NCBI RefSeq assembly: GCF_029105185.1
Contig: NZ_JAFMZK010000004.1
Location: 1 to 64,000 of the forward strand
Length of the DNA stretch: 64,000 nt
Reading direction: 5' to 3'
Origin: Aliiroseovarius sp. Z3
GTDB taxonomy: Bacteria; Pseudomonadota; Alphaproteobacteria; Rhodobacterales; Rhodobacteraceae
This document shows, piece after piece, positions 17,021 to 26,258 of the stretch; the stretch's first letter is position 1, and each line of letters begins with the position of its first letter. The notes beneath the pieces were generated by a model. It did not search any database and was not told the origin of the DNA. It saw nothing but the letters and a program-made list of their open reading frames with translations. The position numbers were made by a program, and so were the translations under genes.

Positions 17021-17782
17021 ATGCGTTGGTTCAGACGACGAAGCAGAGGACTCTCAGACACGAGCGCGCCGCGGTTTGATGCGCCGTTCTTGCCTGTTGC
17101 CCCATTTTGCGTGGTCGGCGATATCCATGGCCGAATGGACCTTCTGGCCGGTGCTTTGGAAGGGATTGCAAACCATTGGCCCGAACAGCCTGTGGTGTTC
17201 GTCGGGGATTATATCGACCGAGGGCCAAACAGCGCAGAGGTGTTGCGTCACTTGTTTGGTTTGCAATCGTCCAACCCGGACAGGATCATATGCCTTCTGG
17301 GAAACCACGAAGACATGCTGCTGGGCTTTCTCGACGGCACGCTACAGGATCATCGCATCTGGTTTCAGAACGGAGGCGACGCGACCCTACGAAGTTTCGG
17401 GATCAGCCTTCCGACCAAAGCGCCTACAACGGACGAGGTTGGTGAAATCCGTGACAGCCTGCAACAGGCCATGGGGGCGGATCTGATGGCATGGCTGCGC
17501 GATCTGCCACTGGTCTGGCGTGCGGGTAATGTCTGGGTGACACATGCTGGCGCGGATCCTTTTGTTGATATGGAGCGACAAGACCGCACCGCCCTTTTGT
17601 GGGGGCATCCTGATTTCCGAAAACTGACGCGGACAGACGATCAGTGGGTTGTGCACGGCCACACGATCGTTCCCGAAGTTCTGTGCAACGACGGGCGCAT
17701 CGCAATTGATACGGGTGCGTATCACACGGGGCGGTTGTCGGTCGTTCATGTTTCAGACGGTGGGATAAAGCTGCTGCCCTGA
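17021..17782 (+). CDS. Metallophosphoesterase, PPP serine/threonine phosphatase family
   Basis: A 253-residue cytosolic protein with the full PPP metal-site signature: GDIHGR 33-38, GDYIDRG 62-68 and GNHED 94-98. The distal His motifs appear as THAGADP and VVHGHTI. The size and spacing are close to the lambda-phosphatase/PrpA group, which removes phosphate from proteins. AAGGAAGG lies upstream but at long spacing (about 13 nt), so initiation may be modest. It appears monocistronic, with the ABC trio starting 132 bp downstream. The substrate is unknown. Confidence 0.88.
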   Translation: MRWFRRRSRGLSDTSAPRFDAPFLPVAPFCVVGDIHGRMDLLAGALEGIANHWPEQPVVFVGDYIDRGPNSAEVLRHLFGLQSSNPDRIICLLGNHEDMLLGFLDGTLQDHRIWFQNGGDATLRSFGISLPTKAPTTDEVGEIRDSLQQAMGADLMAWLRDLPLVWRAGNVWVTHAGADPFVDMERQDRTALLWGHPDFRKLTRTDDQWVVHGHTIVPEVLCNDGRIAIDTGAYHTGRLSVVHVSDGGIKLLP

Positions 17783-17914
17783 TCACAGCGCCGGGTTGCG
17801 ACGATTTTTCCGCTCTTTTCCCACGAATACGGGTTGATGCGCGCTGCATGTGTGACAACATCCGGTTGTGAGATAGAAGGGTTACATCGCCCAAACAGAT
17901 TAGCGGTGACAACC

Positions 17915-18646
17915 ATGAGCTTTGATGGCGGCGAAGTCAGCCGCACGCCGATCTACCGGATGCAGGATCTGACCAAGACCTACCGGACCGAGGCGGTCGA
18001 GGTGCACGCCTTGCGTGGCGTCAGTGCCGAACTTCCGGCGGGCGAGATCATCGTGCTGCTGGGGGCATCAGGGTCAGGCAAATCAACGCTTTTGAATATT
18101 CTGGGCGGCTTGGACACCGCGACGTCCGGCAAGGCCTGGTTTCGCGATCAGGATTTGACGACAAAGTCCGACCGCGAATTGACGCGCTATCGCCGCGAGC
18201 ATGTGGGGTTTGTTTTCCAGTTCTACAATCTGGTCCCGTCGCTGACCGCGCGGGAAAACGTGGCGCTCGTGACCGAGATTTCGACCCATCCGATGTCGCC
18301 TGAAGAGGCGCTGGAGCGTGTCGGGCTTGGTCACCGCATGGATCATTTCCCGGCCGAGATGTCGGGGGGGGAACAGCAACGGGTTGCCATTGCCCGCGCC
18401 ATTGCAAAACGGCCCGAGGTTCTGTTGTGCGACGAACCCACAGGGGCGCTGGACAGCAAGACCGGTGTTCAGGTGCTGGAAGCGCTGCACACTATCAACA
18501 CCGAACTTGGCACATCCACGCTGGTGATCACTCACAACGCGGGCATTCAGGCGATGGCGCACCGGGTCGTGTTCTTCGCGGACGGCACCATCACCGAGAT
18601 CCGCGAAAATGCCGACCGGATCGAACCGACCGAGATCGAGTGGTAG
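17915..18646 (+). CDS. ABC transporter ATP-binding protein (LolD/MacB family)
   Basis: A 243-residue ATPase. Walker [10 protein letters not shown] is at 50-58, followed by signature [15 protein letters not shown], Walker [13 protein letters not shown] and a switch His in VITHNAG. This is typical of ATPases paired with FtsX-like permeases. I chose ATG 17915 because the domain begins soon after it; an ATG at 17834 would add 27 residues without family character. Two bases separate it from the permease gene. With the next two genes it forms an export or envelope-remodelling trio. Confidence 0.9.
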   Translation: MSFDGGEVSRTPIYRMQDLTKTYRTEAVEVHALRGVSAELPAGEIIVLLGASGSGKSTLLNILGGLDTATSGKAWFRDQDLTTKSDRELTRYRREHVGFVFQFYNLVPSLTARENVALVTEISTHPMSPEEALERVGLGHRMDHFPAEMSGGEQQRVAIARAIAKRPEVLLCDEPTGALDSKTGVQVLEALHTINTELGTSTLVITHNAGIQAMAHRVVFFADGTITEIRENADRIEPTEIEW

Positions 18647-18648
18647 CC

Positions 18649-21012
18649 ATGCGGGTTCTGGATCGAAAACTGTTTCGCGATCTCAGGCGGCTTTGGACGC
18701 AGAGCCTGGCCATCTCGGCGGTGCTGGCGGTCGGGGTCATGATCATGGTCATGTCCAACGGGGCCGAACGCAGCCTGCGTGAAACCCGCGATACCTTTTA
18801 CGAACGCAATCGGTTCGGCGACCTGTTCGCCAGCGCCTCGCGCGCGCCGAACGCGCTGGCGGCCGATATCCTGTCGATTGATGGCGTGACCCGGGTCGAT
18901 ACACGCATTTCCGATTTCGCCATACTGGACATTGCGGATATGTCGGAACCCGCCGTGGGGCAGGTATTGTCACTGCCGGCATCGGGTCTGCCTGCGATGA
19001 ACATCCCGACCATCACCAAGGGCCGTATGCCGGAACCCGGACGGCGCGACGAGGTGTTGGTGAACCAGAATTTCGCGGATGCGCACGGGTTTTCGCCGGG
19101 GGACCGGTTCGGTGTCACGCTGAACGGGCAGAAGCGGGACCTGACGATCACCGGCACCGCGCTCAGCCCAGAGTTCATTTACACGATCGGCCCGAACTCG
19201 ATCATGCCTGACGACCGGCGCTTCGGCATCCTGTGGATGGCCGAGGATGTGCTCGGCGCGGCCTTCAACCTGACCGGGGCGTTCAACGCGGTGTCGGTTC
19301 AACTGGATCGCGATGCTGACCCAGACGCCGTGACCGATAGGCTGGACGAGGTGCTGAAACCCTATGGCGGCACCGGGGCCTATCCGCGCAAGGACCAAAT
19401 CTCGAACGCCTTTCTGGATGGCGAGTTGACGCAACTGGGCGTCATGGCCGAAGTCGTGCCGCCGATCTTTCTTGTGATCTCGGCCTTTCTTGTGAACATG
19501 GTGCTGGGGCGGCTGATCGCGTTGGAACGTGAACAGATCGGGCTTCTGAAGGCGCTGGGCTATCAGCGGGCCGAGATCAGCTGGCACTACATCAAGCTGG
19601 CGCTGGTGATCGGTTGTGTCGGCGTGGCACTTGGCTGGGGGTTCGGTATGCTGGCCAGCCACGGCATGGCCCAGCTTTATGCCGAGTTCTTTCATTTTCC
19701 CTATCTGGTCTTTGTCCAGTATCCGTCGGTCTATGCCATCTCTGCCGGGGCGGGGCTTCTGGCCGCCGGGCTTGGGGCGGTCAGCGCGGTTCGGCGGGTG
19801 GTCGGGTTAAGCCCCGCAGTGGCCATGGCGCCGCCTGCGCCGACTCGGTTTCGCCGCGGATTGCTGGATCACCTGATTGTCTGGTTGAAACCGCGCCAGC
19901 CCTCGATGATGATCCTGCGCGCCATCGGTCGCTGGCCGGTCAGGGCCGCGCTGACAACGCTGGGGATCGCTACATCAGCCTCGGTCATGATTGCCGCGCT
20001 GTTCATGTTCGACGCGATGGACGAGCTTCTGGATGTGAGCTTCGTGCAAATCAACCGGCAGGATGCGATTGTGCAATTCGCCGCGCAACGGTCCGAAGAC
20101 GTGCTGGAAGATGTGGCCAACCTGCCCGGCGTCACGGCCGCCGAGGGCGTGTGGGCCATGCCCGCACGGCTGACCAACGGGCATCTGACCCGGCGCATCG
20201 CAATCGAAGGACGTCGGCCCGAGAACAGCCTGTCCCGGGTCTTTGACACGGAAACAAACCTTCTGGTGCGTCCCGAGCACGGCATCGTTCTGGCCCGCCG
20301 TCTTGCCAATCATCTGAACGTCGGGGTCGGGGACGAATTGACGGTCGAGTTTCTTACGATCCCGGACAGCCAGCACAGGCTGACGGTCACGGGGCTGGTC
20401 GGGCAGTATTTCGGGCTGGGGGCCTATATGAACGCCGAAACCCTGGCGCGTCTTGTGGATCGGCCGGTGCAGGTCACACAAGCCAATCTGCTGATTGACG
20501 CCGCGCAGGAAGACAGGCTTTTCGAAACCATCAAGGCGGCACCGGCGGTGGCCGGGCTGACCCTGCTTGCGCAGGTTCGGCAATCGTTCAACGATACGAT
20601 TGCCCAGAATGCGGGCATGACCACCACGATCAACTCGTTCCTCGCTGCGCTGATCGCAATCGGTGTGGTCTATAACTCGGCCCGTATCCAACTGTCCGAG
20701 CGGGCACGCGAATTGGCCAGCCTGCGCATCCTCGGGTTCACCCGGGGCGAGGTCAGTTATATCCTGCTGGGCGAGCTTTTCCTGCTGACCGCCGCTGCGA
20801 TCCCCCTGGGTTTGGTGATCGGTCGGCTTCTGGCCGGGGCGATGGTGGCGAGTTTCGACAGCGATCTGTATTCCATCCCGCTGGTGGTGTCGCGCGGCAC
20901 CTATATGTGGGCGGCGGGTGTGGTGGCCGTGGCATCGGTCGTGTCGGCGATGATCGTGCGGCGGCGGATCGACCGGATGGATCTGGTCGCCGTTATGAAG
21001 ACAAGGGAGTAA
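18649..21012 (+). CDS. ABC transporter permease with two FtsX domains
   Basis: A 787-residue inner-membrane protein. One transmembrane helix near 18-38 is followed by a periplasmic domain to about 265, then a first FtsX domain with three helices (about 268-400). A second periplasmic domain and a second FtsX unit complete the protein at the C-terminus (about 665-785). This duplicated layout lets one chain form the whole permease. The ATG at 18649 lies two bases after the ATPase stop. Longer in-frame readings overlap the ATPase gene. The adaptor gene starts 5 bp after its stop. Substrate unknown. Confidence 0.9.
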   Translation: MRVLDRKLFRDLRRLWTQSLAISAVLAVGVMIMVMSNGAERSLRETRDTFYERNRFGDLFASASRAPNALAADILSIDGVTRVDTRISDFAILDIADMSEPAVGQVLSLPASGLPAMNIPTITKGRMPEPGRRDEVLVNQNFADAHGFSPGDRFGVTLNGQKRDLTITGTALSPEFIYTIGPNSIMPDDRRFGILWMAEDVLGAAFNLTGAFNAVSVQLDRDADPDAVTDRLDEVLKPYGGTGAYPRKDQISNAFLDGELTQLGVMAEVVPPIFLVISAFLVNMVLGRLIALEREQIGLLKALGYQRAEISWHYIKLALVIGCVGVALGWGFGMLASHGMAQLYAEFFHFPYLVFVQYPSVYAISAGAGLLAAGLGAVSAVRRVVGLSPAVAMAPPAPTRFRRGLLDHLIVWLKPRQPSMMILRAIGRWPVRAALTTLGIATSASVMIAALFMFDAMDELLDVSFVQINRQDAIVQFAAQRSEDVLEDVANLPGVTAAEGVWAMPARLTNGHLTRRIAIEGRRPENSLSRVFDTETNLLVRPEHGIVLARRLANHLNVGVGDELTVEFLTIPDSQHRLTVTGLVGQYFGLGAYMNAETLARLVDRPVQVTQANLLIDAAQEDRLFETIKAAPAVAGLTLLAQVRQSFNDTIAQNAGMTTTINSFLAALIAIGVVYNSARIQLSERARELASLRILGFTRGEVSYILLGELFLLTAAAIPLGLVIGRLLAGAMVASFDSDLYSIPLVVSRGTYMWAAGVVAVASVVSAMIVRRRIDRMDLVAVMKTRE

Positions 21013-21016
21013 CCGG

Positions 21017-22231
21017 ATGAGCTGGAACATGCGCAACACGATATTGGCCGGGGTGGCCGTGGTCGCGGTGGCGGGCTTTGCCTATATCGCGACCAAACCG
21101 GAACCCGTTCCGGTCGATATCGCGACCATCGCCCAGGGACCGATCGAGGTGACGGTCAATGTCGAAGGGCGCACGCGCGTGCGCGATGTGTATGACGTAT
21201 CGGCTCCGGTGGCAGGGCAGTTGACGCGCAGTCCGGTGGCAATCGGGGACATGGTGACGGCGGGCGAAACCATCGTGGCCCGGATCGCCCCGGGTGATCC
21301 GGCGTTTCTGGACGTGCGCTCGCGGGCGCAGGCCGAAGCGGCAGTGGCGCAGGCCACGGCTGCGGTATCGGTGGCAGAAGCGCAGATTTCCATGGCCGAG
21401 GCAGACCTTGCCCACGCACAGACGATCCTGAACCGCCTGCACGATCTGCATTCGCGCGGCACCATCCCGCAAGCACAGCTTGAGGATGCCGAACTGGGGG
21501 TCGATGTGGCGGCGGCGAAACTGGACAGCGCACATGCGGCTTACGACATGCGGGTGGCTGAACTGGCCGCGCAGAAGGCCACGCTGATCGAACCGCGCGA
21601 TCAGGACGCCGCCGGTCAGGGTGACGCCTGCTGCATCGACGTGAAAGCGCCGGTGTCGGGCAAAGTGCTGACCGTCGCGAATGAAAGCGCGCGTCCGGTT
21701 CTGCCCGGCGCCCCGATTCTGACGATTGGGGAAACCGATGACCTTGAGATCACCGCCGAGATTTTGTCCACCGATGCCGTGCGCCTGTCCCCCGGGGCGG
21801 GTGCCTATGTCGACAGGTGGGGCGGTGACGGTGCGCTGGAGGCGCGCGTTCGGGTGATCGAACCCGCAGGGTTCACCAAGGTATCCGCCCTTGGCATCGA
21901 AGAACAACGCGTGCGCGTGGTACTGGACCTGCTGACCCCGAAAGAAGACCGCGCCGCGCTGGGCCACGGGTTCCGCACCTTTCTGCGGATCGTCGAATGG
22001 CAGGGCGAGGGGGTGATCGTGCCCCTGTCGGCCCTGTTCCGCGATGGCACCGACTGGGCGGTCTTTGTTGTCGACGGGGACCATGTCGCCTTGCGCAAGG
22101 TCGAGCTGGGGCAGCGCAACAGTGACGAGGCGGTGGCCTTGTCCGGTCTTGCCGAAGGCGAACAGGTTGTCACCCATCCCGGCGACCGCGTGGCGGACGG
22201 GGTGCTGGTGGTGGATCGCAGCACGCTTTGA
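21017..22231 (+). CDS. Periplasmic adaptor, HlyD/MacA-like membrane-fusion protein
   Basis: A 404-residue protein with an N-terminal membrane anchor (about 8-24), a lipoyl-like half motif (RVRDVYDVSAPVAGQLTRSP), a coiled-coil hairpin (about 95-200) and the returning half (IDVKAPVSGKVLTVANESA). It then runs into a beta-barrel and a C-terminal membrane-proximal domain (LSGLAEGEQVVTHPGDRVADG). It closes the ABC ATPase-FtsX-adaptor operon. A TolC-type channel elsewhere would be needed for export through the outer membrane (family knowledge). A weak hairpin (22285-22304) lies downstream. Confidence 0.9.
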   Translation: MSWNMRNTILAGVAVVAVAGFAYIATKPEPVPVDIATIAQGPIEVTVNVEGRTRVRDVYDVSAPVAGQLTRSPVAIGDMVTAGETIVARIAPGDPAFLDVRSRAQAEAAVAQATAAVSVAEAQISMAEADLAHAQTILNRLHDLHSRGTIPQAQLEDAELGVDVAAAKLDSAHAAYDMRVAELAAQKATLIEPRDQDAAGQGDACCIDVKAPVSGKVLTVANESARPVLPGAPILTIGETDDLEITAEILSTDAVRLSPGAGAYVDRWGGDGALEARVRVIEPAGFTKVSALGIEEQRVRVVLDLLTPKEDRAALGHGFRTFLRIVEWQGEGVIVPLSALFRDGTDWAVFVVDGDHVALRKVELGQRNSDEAVALSGLAEGEQVVTHPGDRVADGVLVVDRSTL

Positions 22232-22426
22232 GCTTCGACACCCAAATTCCGTTTGACAGGACAGCCCCCTTTCACCAAAGATCGCGCCATCCGCAGCGAT
22301 GGCGTCGCTGCCCTGCGCCCTGGCCCAGCCGCCAGCGCAAGGTCCGGAGATCAACTGCCCTGCACGCCGGGGAGTTTGGTTGGCCGGGCACACATGACTC
22401 GGCCTCGGAATACGGAGACCTGAGAT

Positions 22427-23635
22427 ATGTCACGCACCCAGTTTTTTATTTGTGAGAACGGTGAAAAAGCCCCGCTGCCCTTTTCGGATGCGGAGTATGA
22501 GCGCCGGTTGAAGACCCTGCGCGGGATCATGGCGGACCGCGGGGTCGAGGCGGTTCTGTTCACTTCGATGCACAACATCGCCTATTATTCGGGCTTTTTG
22601 TACTGCTCTTTCGGGCGGCCCTATGGCTGTGTGGTGACGGCGGATCGCTGCACGACCGTGTCAGCCAATATCGACGCAGGCCAGCCCTGGCGGCGCAGCT
22701 TCGGCGACAACGTCATCTATACGGACTGGGAGCGCAACAACTACTGGCGCGCGGTCAGGGACGTGATCGCGGGGGCCAAATCAATCGGGATCGAAGGGGA
22801 TCATCTGACGCTGGCCCAACGGACGCTGGCCGAGGAGTTTTTGGGCGACGCCAGTTTCACCGATATTGCCCCGGATGCGATGCAGGCACGGATGGTGAAA
22901 TCCAACGAGGAAATTGCCCTGATCCGCGAAGGCGCACGAATTGCCGACCATGGTGGCGCAGCCATTCGCGATGCCATCCGCGTTGGTGCGCGGGAAATCG
23001 ACATCGCAATGGCTGGCCGGGACGCAATGGAGGAAGAAATCGCCCGCGCCCATCCCGACAGCGAAATCCGCGACAGTTGGGTCTGGTTCCAGTCCGGCAT
23101 CAACACCGATGGCGCCCACAACCCGGTGACGACGCGCAAGCTGGAAGCCGGTGATATCCTGTCCTTGAACACCTTCCCGATGATCTCGGGCTATTACACC
23201 GCGCTGGAACGCACCCTGTTTATCGGTGACCCCGACAAGGAAAGCCTGCGCATCTGGGAAGCCAATGTCGCCGCGCACGAGCTGGGCATCTCGCTGATCA
23301 AACCCGGTGCGACCTGTTCCGGTATCACCGCCGAGATCAACCGCTTCTTCGAAAGCGAGGGGCTGCTGCAATACCGGTCCTTCGGGTATGGGCACAGTTT
23401 CGGGGTGCTGTCGCATTACTATGGCCGCGAAGCCGGGCTGGAATTGCGCGAAGATATCGACACCGTGTTGGAGCCGGGAATGGTCGTGTCCATGGAACCC
23501 ATGCTGTTCCTGCCCGAAGGTACAGCGGGCGCTGGTGGCTATCGCGAGCACGATATTCTTGTTGTGGGCGAAACGGACGCCGAAAACATTACCGGCTTTC
23601 CTTATGGTCCCGAACACAACATCGTGTCCGTATGA
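22427..23635 (+). CDS. Creatinase (creatine amidinohydrolase)
   Basis: A 402-residue pita-bread-fold (M24-like) enzyme expected to hydrolyse creatine to sarcosine and urea (EC 3.5.3.3). It shares long characteristic stretches with the Pseudomonas enzyme as I remember it: NIAYYSGFLYCSFGRPYG, NIDAGQPWRR, FQSGINTDGAHNPVTTRK and FGYGHSFGVLSHYYGREAGL. H231 in the GAHNP motif corresponds to the catalytic histidine. Length is normal. A metal-dependent Xaa-Pro peptidase is less likely given this match. It is followed after 180 bp by a Pot-type importer, which may bring in the substrate (inference). Confidence 0.9.
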   Translation: MSRTQFFICENGEKAPLPFSDAEYERRLKTLRGIMADRGVEAVLFTSMHNIAYYSGFLYCSFGRPYGCVVTADRCTTVSANIDAGQPWRRSFGDNVIYTDWERNNYWRAVRDVIAGAKSIGIEGDHLTLAQRTLAEEFLGDASFTDIAPDAMQARMVKSNEEIALIREGARIADHGGAAIRDAIRVGAREIDIAMAGRDAMEEEIARAHPDSEIRDSWVWFQSGINTDGAHNPVTTRKLEAGDILSLNTFPMISGYYTALERTLFIGDPDKESLRIWEANVAAHELGISLIKPGATCSGITAEINRFFESEGLLQYRSFGYGHSFGVLSHYYGREAGLELREDIDTVLEPGMVVSMEPMLFLPEGTAGAGGYREHDILVVGETDAENITGFPYGPEHNIVSV

Positions 23636-23815
23636 CGCGAAATTCACAAAAAGTGTCGGGATCGAGCAGCGAAACTGTCATAATTAGTTAGAGGCTATGG
23701 CTGTCGCGAGGGTGATCTTCGCGACGGCCTGCGGATTTCCTGTTGATATTCTCGTTAGGTTCGTGTTGGCTTATGCCCAACAAACGAAAAGAAAAACATA
23801 GACCAGGGGGGTCAC

Positions 23816-24916
23816 TTGGCTGATGCAGCTTCCAACGACGGGTTCGTCGTTTTTGATCGTGTCCAGAAAAGCTATGATGGGGAAACGCTGGTTGTCAAAG
23901 ACCTGAACCTCTCAGTGGCCAAGGGCGAATTCCTTACCATGCTTGGGCCGTCGGGGTCGGGCAAAACAACATGTCTGATGATGCTGGCCGGTTTCGAAAC
24001 CGCAACGCACGGAGACATCCGGCTTGGTGGTCAGCCGATCAATAATATCCCACCTCACAAGCGCGGTATCGGAATGGTGTTCCAGAACTACGCGCTTTTC
24101 CCTCACATGACGATTGCCGAAAACCTGTCCTTCCCGCTGGAAGTGCGGAAGATTGGCAAATCCGACCGTGAAGCGAAGATCAAGCGCGCTTTGGATATGG
24201 TTGAGATGGGTGATTTCGGTGGACGTCGCCCGGCCCAGCTGTCCGGTGGGCAACAGCAGCGTGTTGCCTTGGCGCGGGCGCTGGTGTTCGAGCCCGAGCT
24301 TGTTCTGATGGATGAACCCTTGGGCGCGCTCGACAAGCAGCTGCGTGAAAAGATGCAGTTCGAGATTACGCATCTTGCACACGAGTTGGGGATCACCACA
24401 GTTTACGTGACCCACGACCAGACCGAGGCGCTGACCATGTCCGACAACGTGGCGGTGTTCGACGATGGCCGTATTCAACAGCTTGCGCCACCAGATCAAC
24501 TTTACGAGCGGCCGGAAAACAGCTTTGTTGCGCAATTCATTGGTGAAAACAACACCTTGGAAGGCGTAGTGACCGAGATCAATGGTGACAAGTGCATCGT
24601 CAAGCTGGACGATGGCGAAATCATTGACGCCACACCCATCAACGTCAACAAGGTCGGTGATCGGACCATCGTGTCGATCCGTCCCGAGCGTGTCGAATAT
24701 AACAAAGAGCGTTTGCAGGAGGGGGTCCATACCCTGAAGGCGGAAGTGCTCGAGTTCATTTACATGGGCGACATTTTCCGCACACGGCTGCGGGTGGCGG
24801 GGAATGATGAGTTTATCATCAAAACCCGGAACGCCCCGGATGTTGAGCGTCTGACCCCCGGTCAACAGATCGAGATCGGATGGTTGCCGTCCGACTGTCG
24901 CGCGCTGGACGCCTAA
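23816..24916 (+). CDS. Spermidine/putrescine-family ABC transporter, ATP-binding protein
   Basis: A 366-residue PotA-type ATPase. Walker A GPSGSGKT is at 44-51, then signature [23 protein letters not shown] and switch His in [11 protein letters not shown]-terminal TOBE domain begins near 285 ([14 protein letters not shown]). It probably starts at TTG 23816, after an AGGGGGG site. It is the first gene of a complete four-gene importer. The 180-bp leader upstream contains two short hairpins (23703-23725 and 23764-23782) of unknown role. Confidence 0.92.
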   Translation: MADAASNDGFVVFDRVQKSYDGETLVVKDLNLSVAKGEFLTMLGPSGSGKTTCLMMLAGFETATHGDIRLGGQPINNIPPHKRGIGMVFQNYALFPHMTIAENLSFPLEVRKIGKSDREAKIKRALDMVEMGDFGGRRPAQLSGGQQQRVALARALVFEPELVLMDEPLGALDKQLREKMQFEITHLAHELGITTVYVTHDQTEALTMSDNVAVFDDGRIQQLAPPDQLYERPENSFVAQFIGENNTLEGVVTEINGDKCIVKLDDGEIIDATPINVNKVGDRTIVSIRPERVEYNKERLQEGVHTLKAEVLEFIYMGDIFRTRLRVAGNDEFIIKTRNAPDVERLTPGQQIEIGWLPSDCRALDA

Positions 24917-25027
24917 TTCGAATTGCTTCGGGGCCGTATGACCCCGGGCATACTAGCCAGAGGTTTGCGATGTACCCGTTCATGCAAACCCGACCAATCG
25001 AACGGGGATAACTAGGGAGAATAAAGT

Positions 25028-26134
25028 ATGAAACTTGTGAAGACTCTTCTGGCCAGCTCTGCACTGACCGTCACCGCAAGTGCGGTGTCGGCGCAGGACA
25101 TGGCCAACGAGATGACCCTCGTTTCTTGGGGTGGCGCTTATCAAGCCAGCCAGGTGAAGGCATATGTTGAGCCTTATCTGGAAATGCACCCCGAGGTCAG
25201 CGTCACATGGGACGAAAGCTCGGCGGAAGCCGTGGCCAAGCTGCGTGCAATGAACGAAGCTGGCAATGTCACGTGGGATCTGGTTGATGCCGTTGCATCG
25301 GATTCGATGCGTCTGTGCGACGAAGGTCTGGCAGAAGAGCTGAACCATGACGAAGATCTGGCGGCTGCCCCGGACGGCACTTCGGCGTCCGAAGATTTTG
25401 GCGATCTGTTGGTATCGGATTGCTTCGTACCTCAGATTGTCTATTCGACCACGTTCGGCTATCGCACCGACATGGTGGGCGATACCCCACCGTCCTCGGT
25501 CTGTGATGTGTTTGATCTGGAGAAATATCCGGGCAAACGCGCGCTGCAAAAGCGCCCGATCGACAACATGGAATGGGCGCTGTACTGCGATGGCGTCGCC
25601 AAGGACGAAATCTATGACGTTCTGGGCACCGACGAAGGTGTTGCCCGTGGCCTTGCCAAGCTGGACACCATCAAGGATCAGGTTGTCTGGTGGACGGCTG
25701 GCGCAGAAACGCCCCAGCTTCTGGCAGATGGCGAAGTTGTGATGGGTTCGACCTTCAACGGTCGTCTGTTCTCGGCCATTGCCGAACAGAACCAGCCGAT
25801 CGGTATGCTGTGGGATATGCAGTCCTTCGACCTTGACGGTTGGGTTGTTCCTGCTGGCCTTCCGGAAGATCGCAAAGCCCGTGTGATGGACTTCCTGAAG
25901 TTTGCGACCGACACGCAGCGTCTGGCGGATCAGGCCGCTTACATTTCGTATGGTCCGGCACGTAAGTCGTCGGCTCCGCTGGTTGGTAAACATGCAGAGC
26001 TTGGTATCGACATGGCACCACACATGCCGACCGATCCCGCGAACTCGGGCAACGTTCATGTTTATGACTATGAATGGTGGGCCGATAACCGTGACGATCT
26101 GAACGCCAAGTTCGAAGCTTGGCTGGCCAAGTAA
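25028..26134 (+). CDS. Spermidine/putrescine-family ABC transporter, substrate-binding protein
   Basis: A 368-residue periplasmic protein with a signal peptide (cleavage likely after ASAVSA, residue 22). The mature part opens with EMTLVSWGGAYQASQ, typical of PotD-like extracellular solute-binding proteins. Ligand specificity is not deducible: these systems take polyamines, opines, choline derivatives and other small cations. The creatinase upstream makes creatine a candidate (inference). A very stable stem-loop follows the stop codon (26146-26169). Confidence 0.92.
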   Translation: MKLVKTLLASSALTVTASAVSAQDMANEMTLVSWGGAYQASQVKAYVEPYLEMHPEVSVTWDESSAEAVAKLRAMNEAGNVTWDLVDAVASDSMRLCDEGLAEELNHDEDLAAAPDGTSASEDFGDLLVSDCFVPQIVYSTTFGYRTDMVGDTPPSSVCDVFDLEKYPGKRALQKRPIDNMEWALYCDGVAKDEIYDVLGTDEGVARGLAKLDTIKDQVVWWTAGAETPQLLADGEVVMGSTFNGRLFSAIAEQNQPIGMLWDMQSFDLDGWVVPAGLPEDRKARVMDFLKFATDTQRLADQAAYISYGPARKSSAPLVGKHAELGIDMAPHMPTDPANSGNVHVYDYEWWADNRDDLNAKFEAWLAK

Positions 26135-26145
26135 TTCTGGCTGAC

Positions 26146-26169
26146 GGGAGGGGCCGCTCGGCCCCTCCC
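26146..26169 (+). promoter_or_regulatory. Perfect 10-bp stem-loop after the binding-protein gene
   Basis: GGGAGGGGCC and GGCCCCTCCC pair perfectly around the loop GCTC, 12 nt after the stop codon and ~90 nt before the permease. The following sequence is A-rich rather than T-rich. In binding-protein operons such hairpins usually protect the upstream mRNA and lower distal expression. That fits here, but an attenuating terminator is also possible. Confidence 0.7.
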
Positions 26170-26258
26170 ACCCAAATAAAGTTTAGGCACGATTTGTTTG
26201 TCACTTTGACTGAATCGAAACCGATAACGACAAAAAAGCTTACGCTGACAGGGATGAC

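Noticed and set aside
16608-17486. Long plus-strand open frame over the divergent intergenic region
   Set aside because: It overlaps the metallophosphoesterase gene in another frame, has no family character and no good ribosome-binding site.
18427-18648. N-terminal extension of the FtsX permease
   Set aside because: It lies wholly inside the ATPase gene in another frame. The ATG at 18649 begins a normal permease N-terminus.
22285-22304. Hairpin after the MacA-like gene as terminator
   Set aside because: Arms CGCCATC/GATGGCG pair, but no T-run follows and the stem is short.
22427-23635. Metal-dependent Xaa-Pro aminopeptidase
   Set aside because: The fold is shared, but the match to creatinase, including GINTDGAHNP and the N-terminal FLYCSFGRPYG, is much closer.
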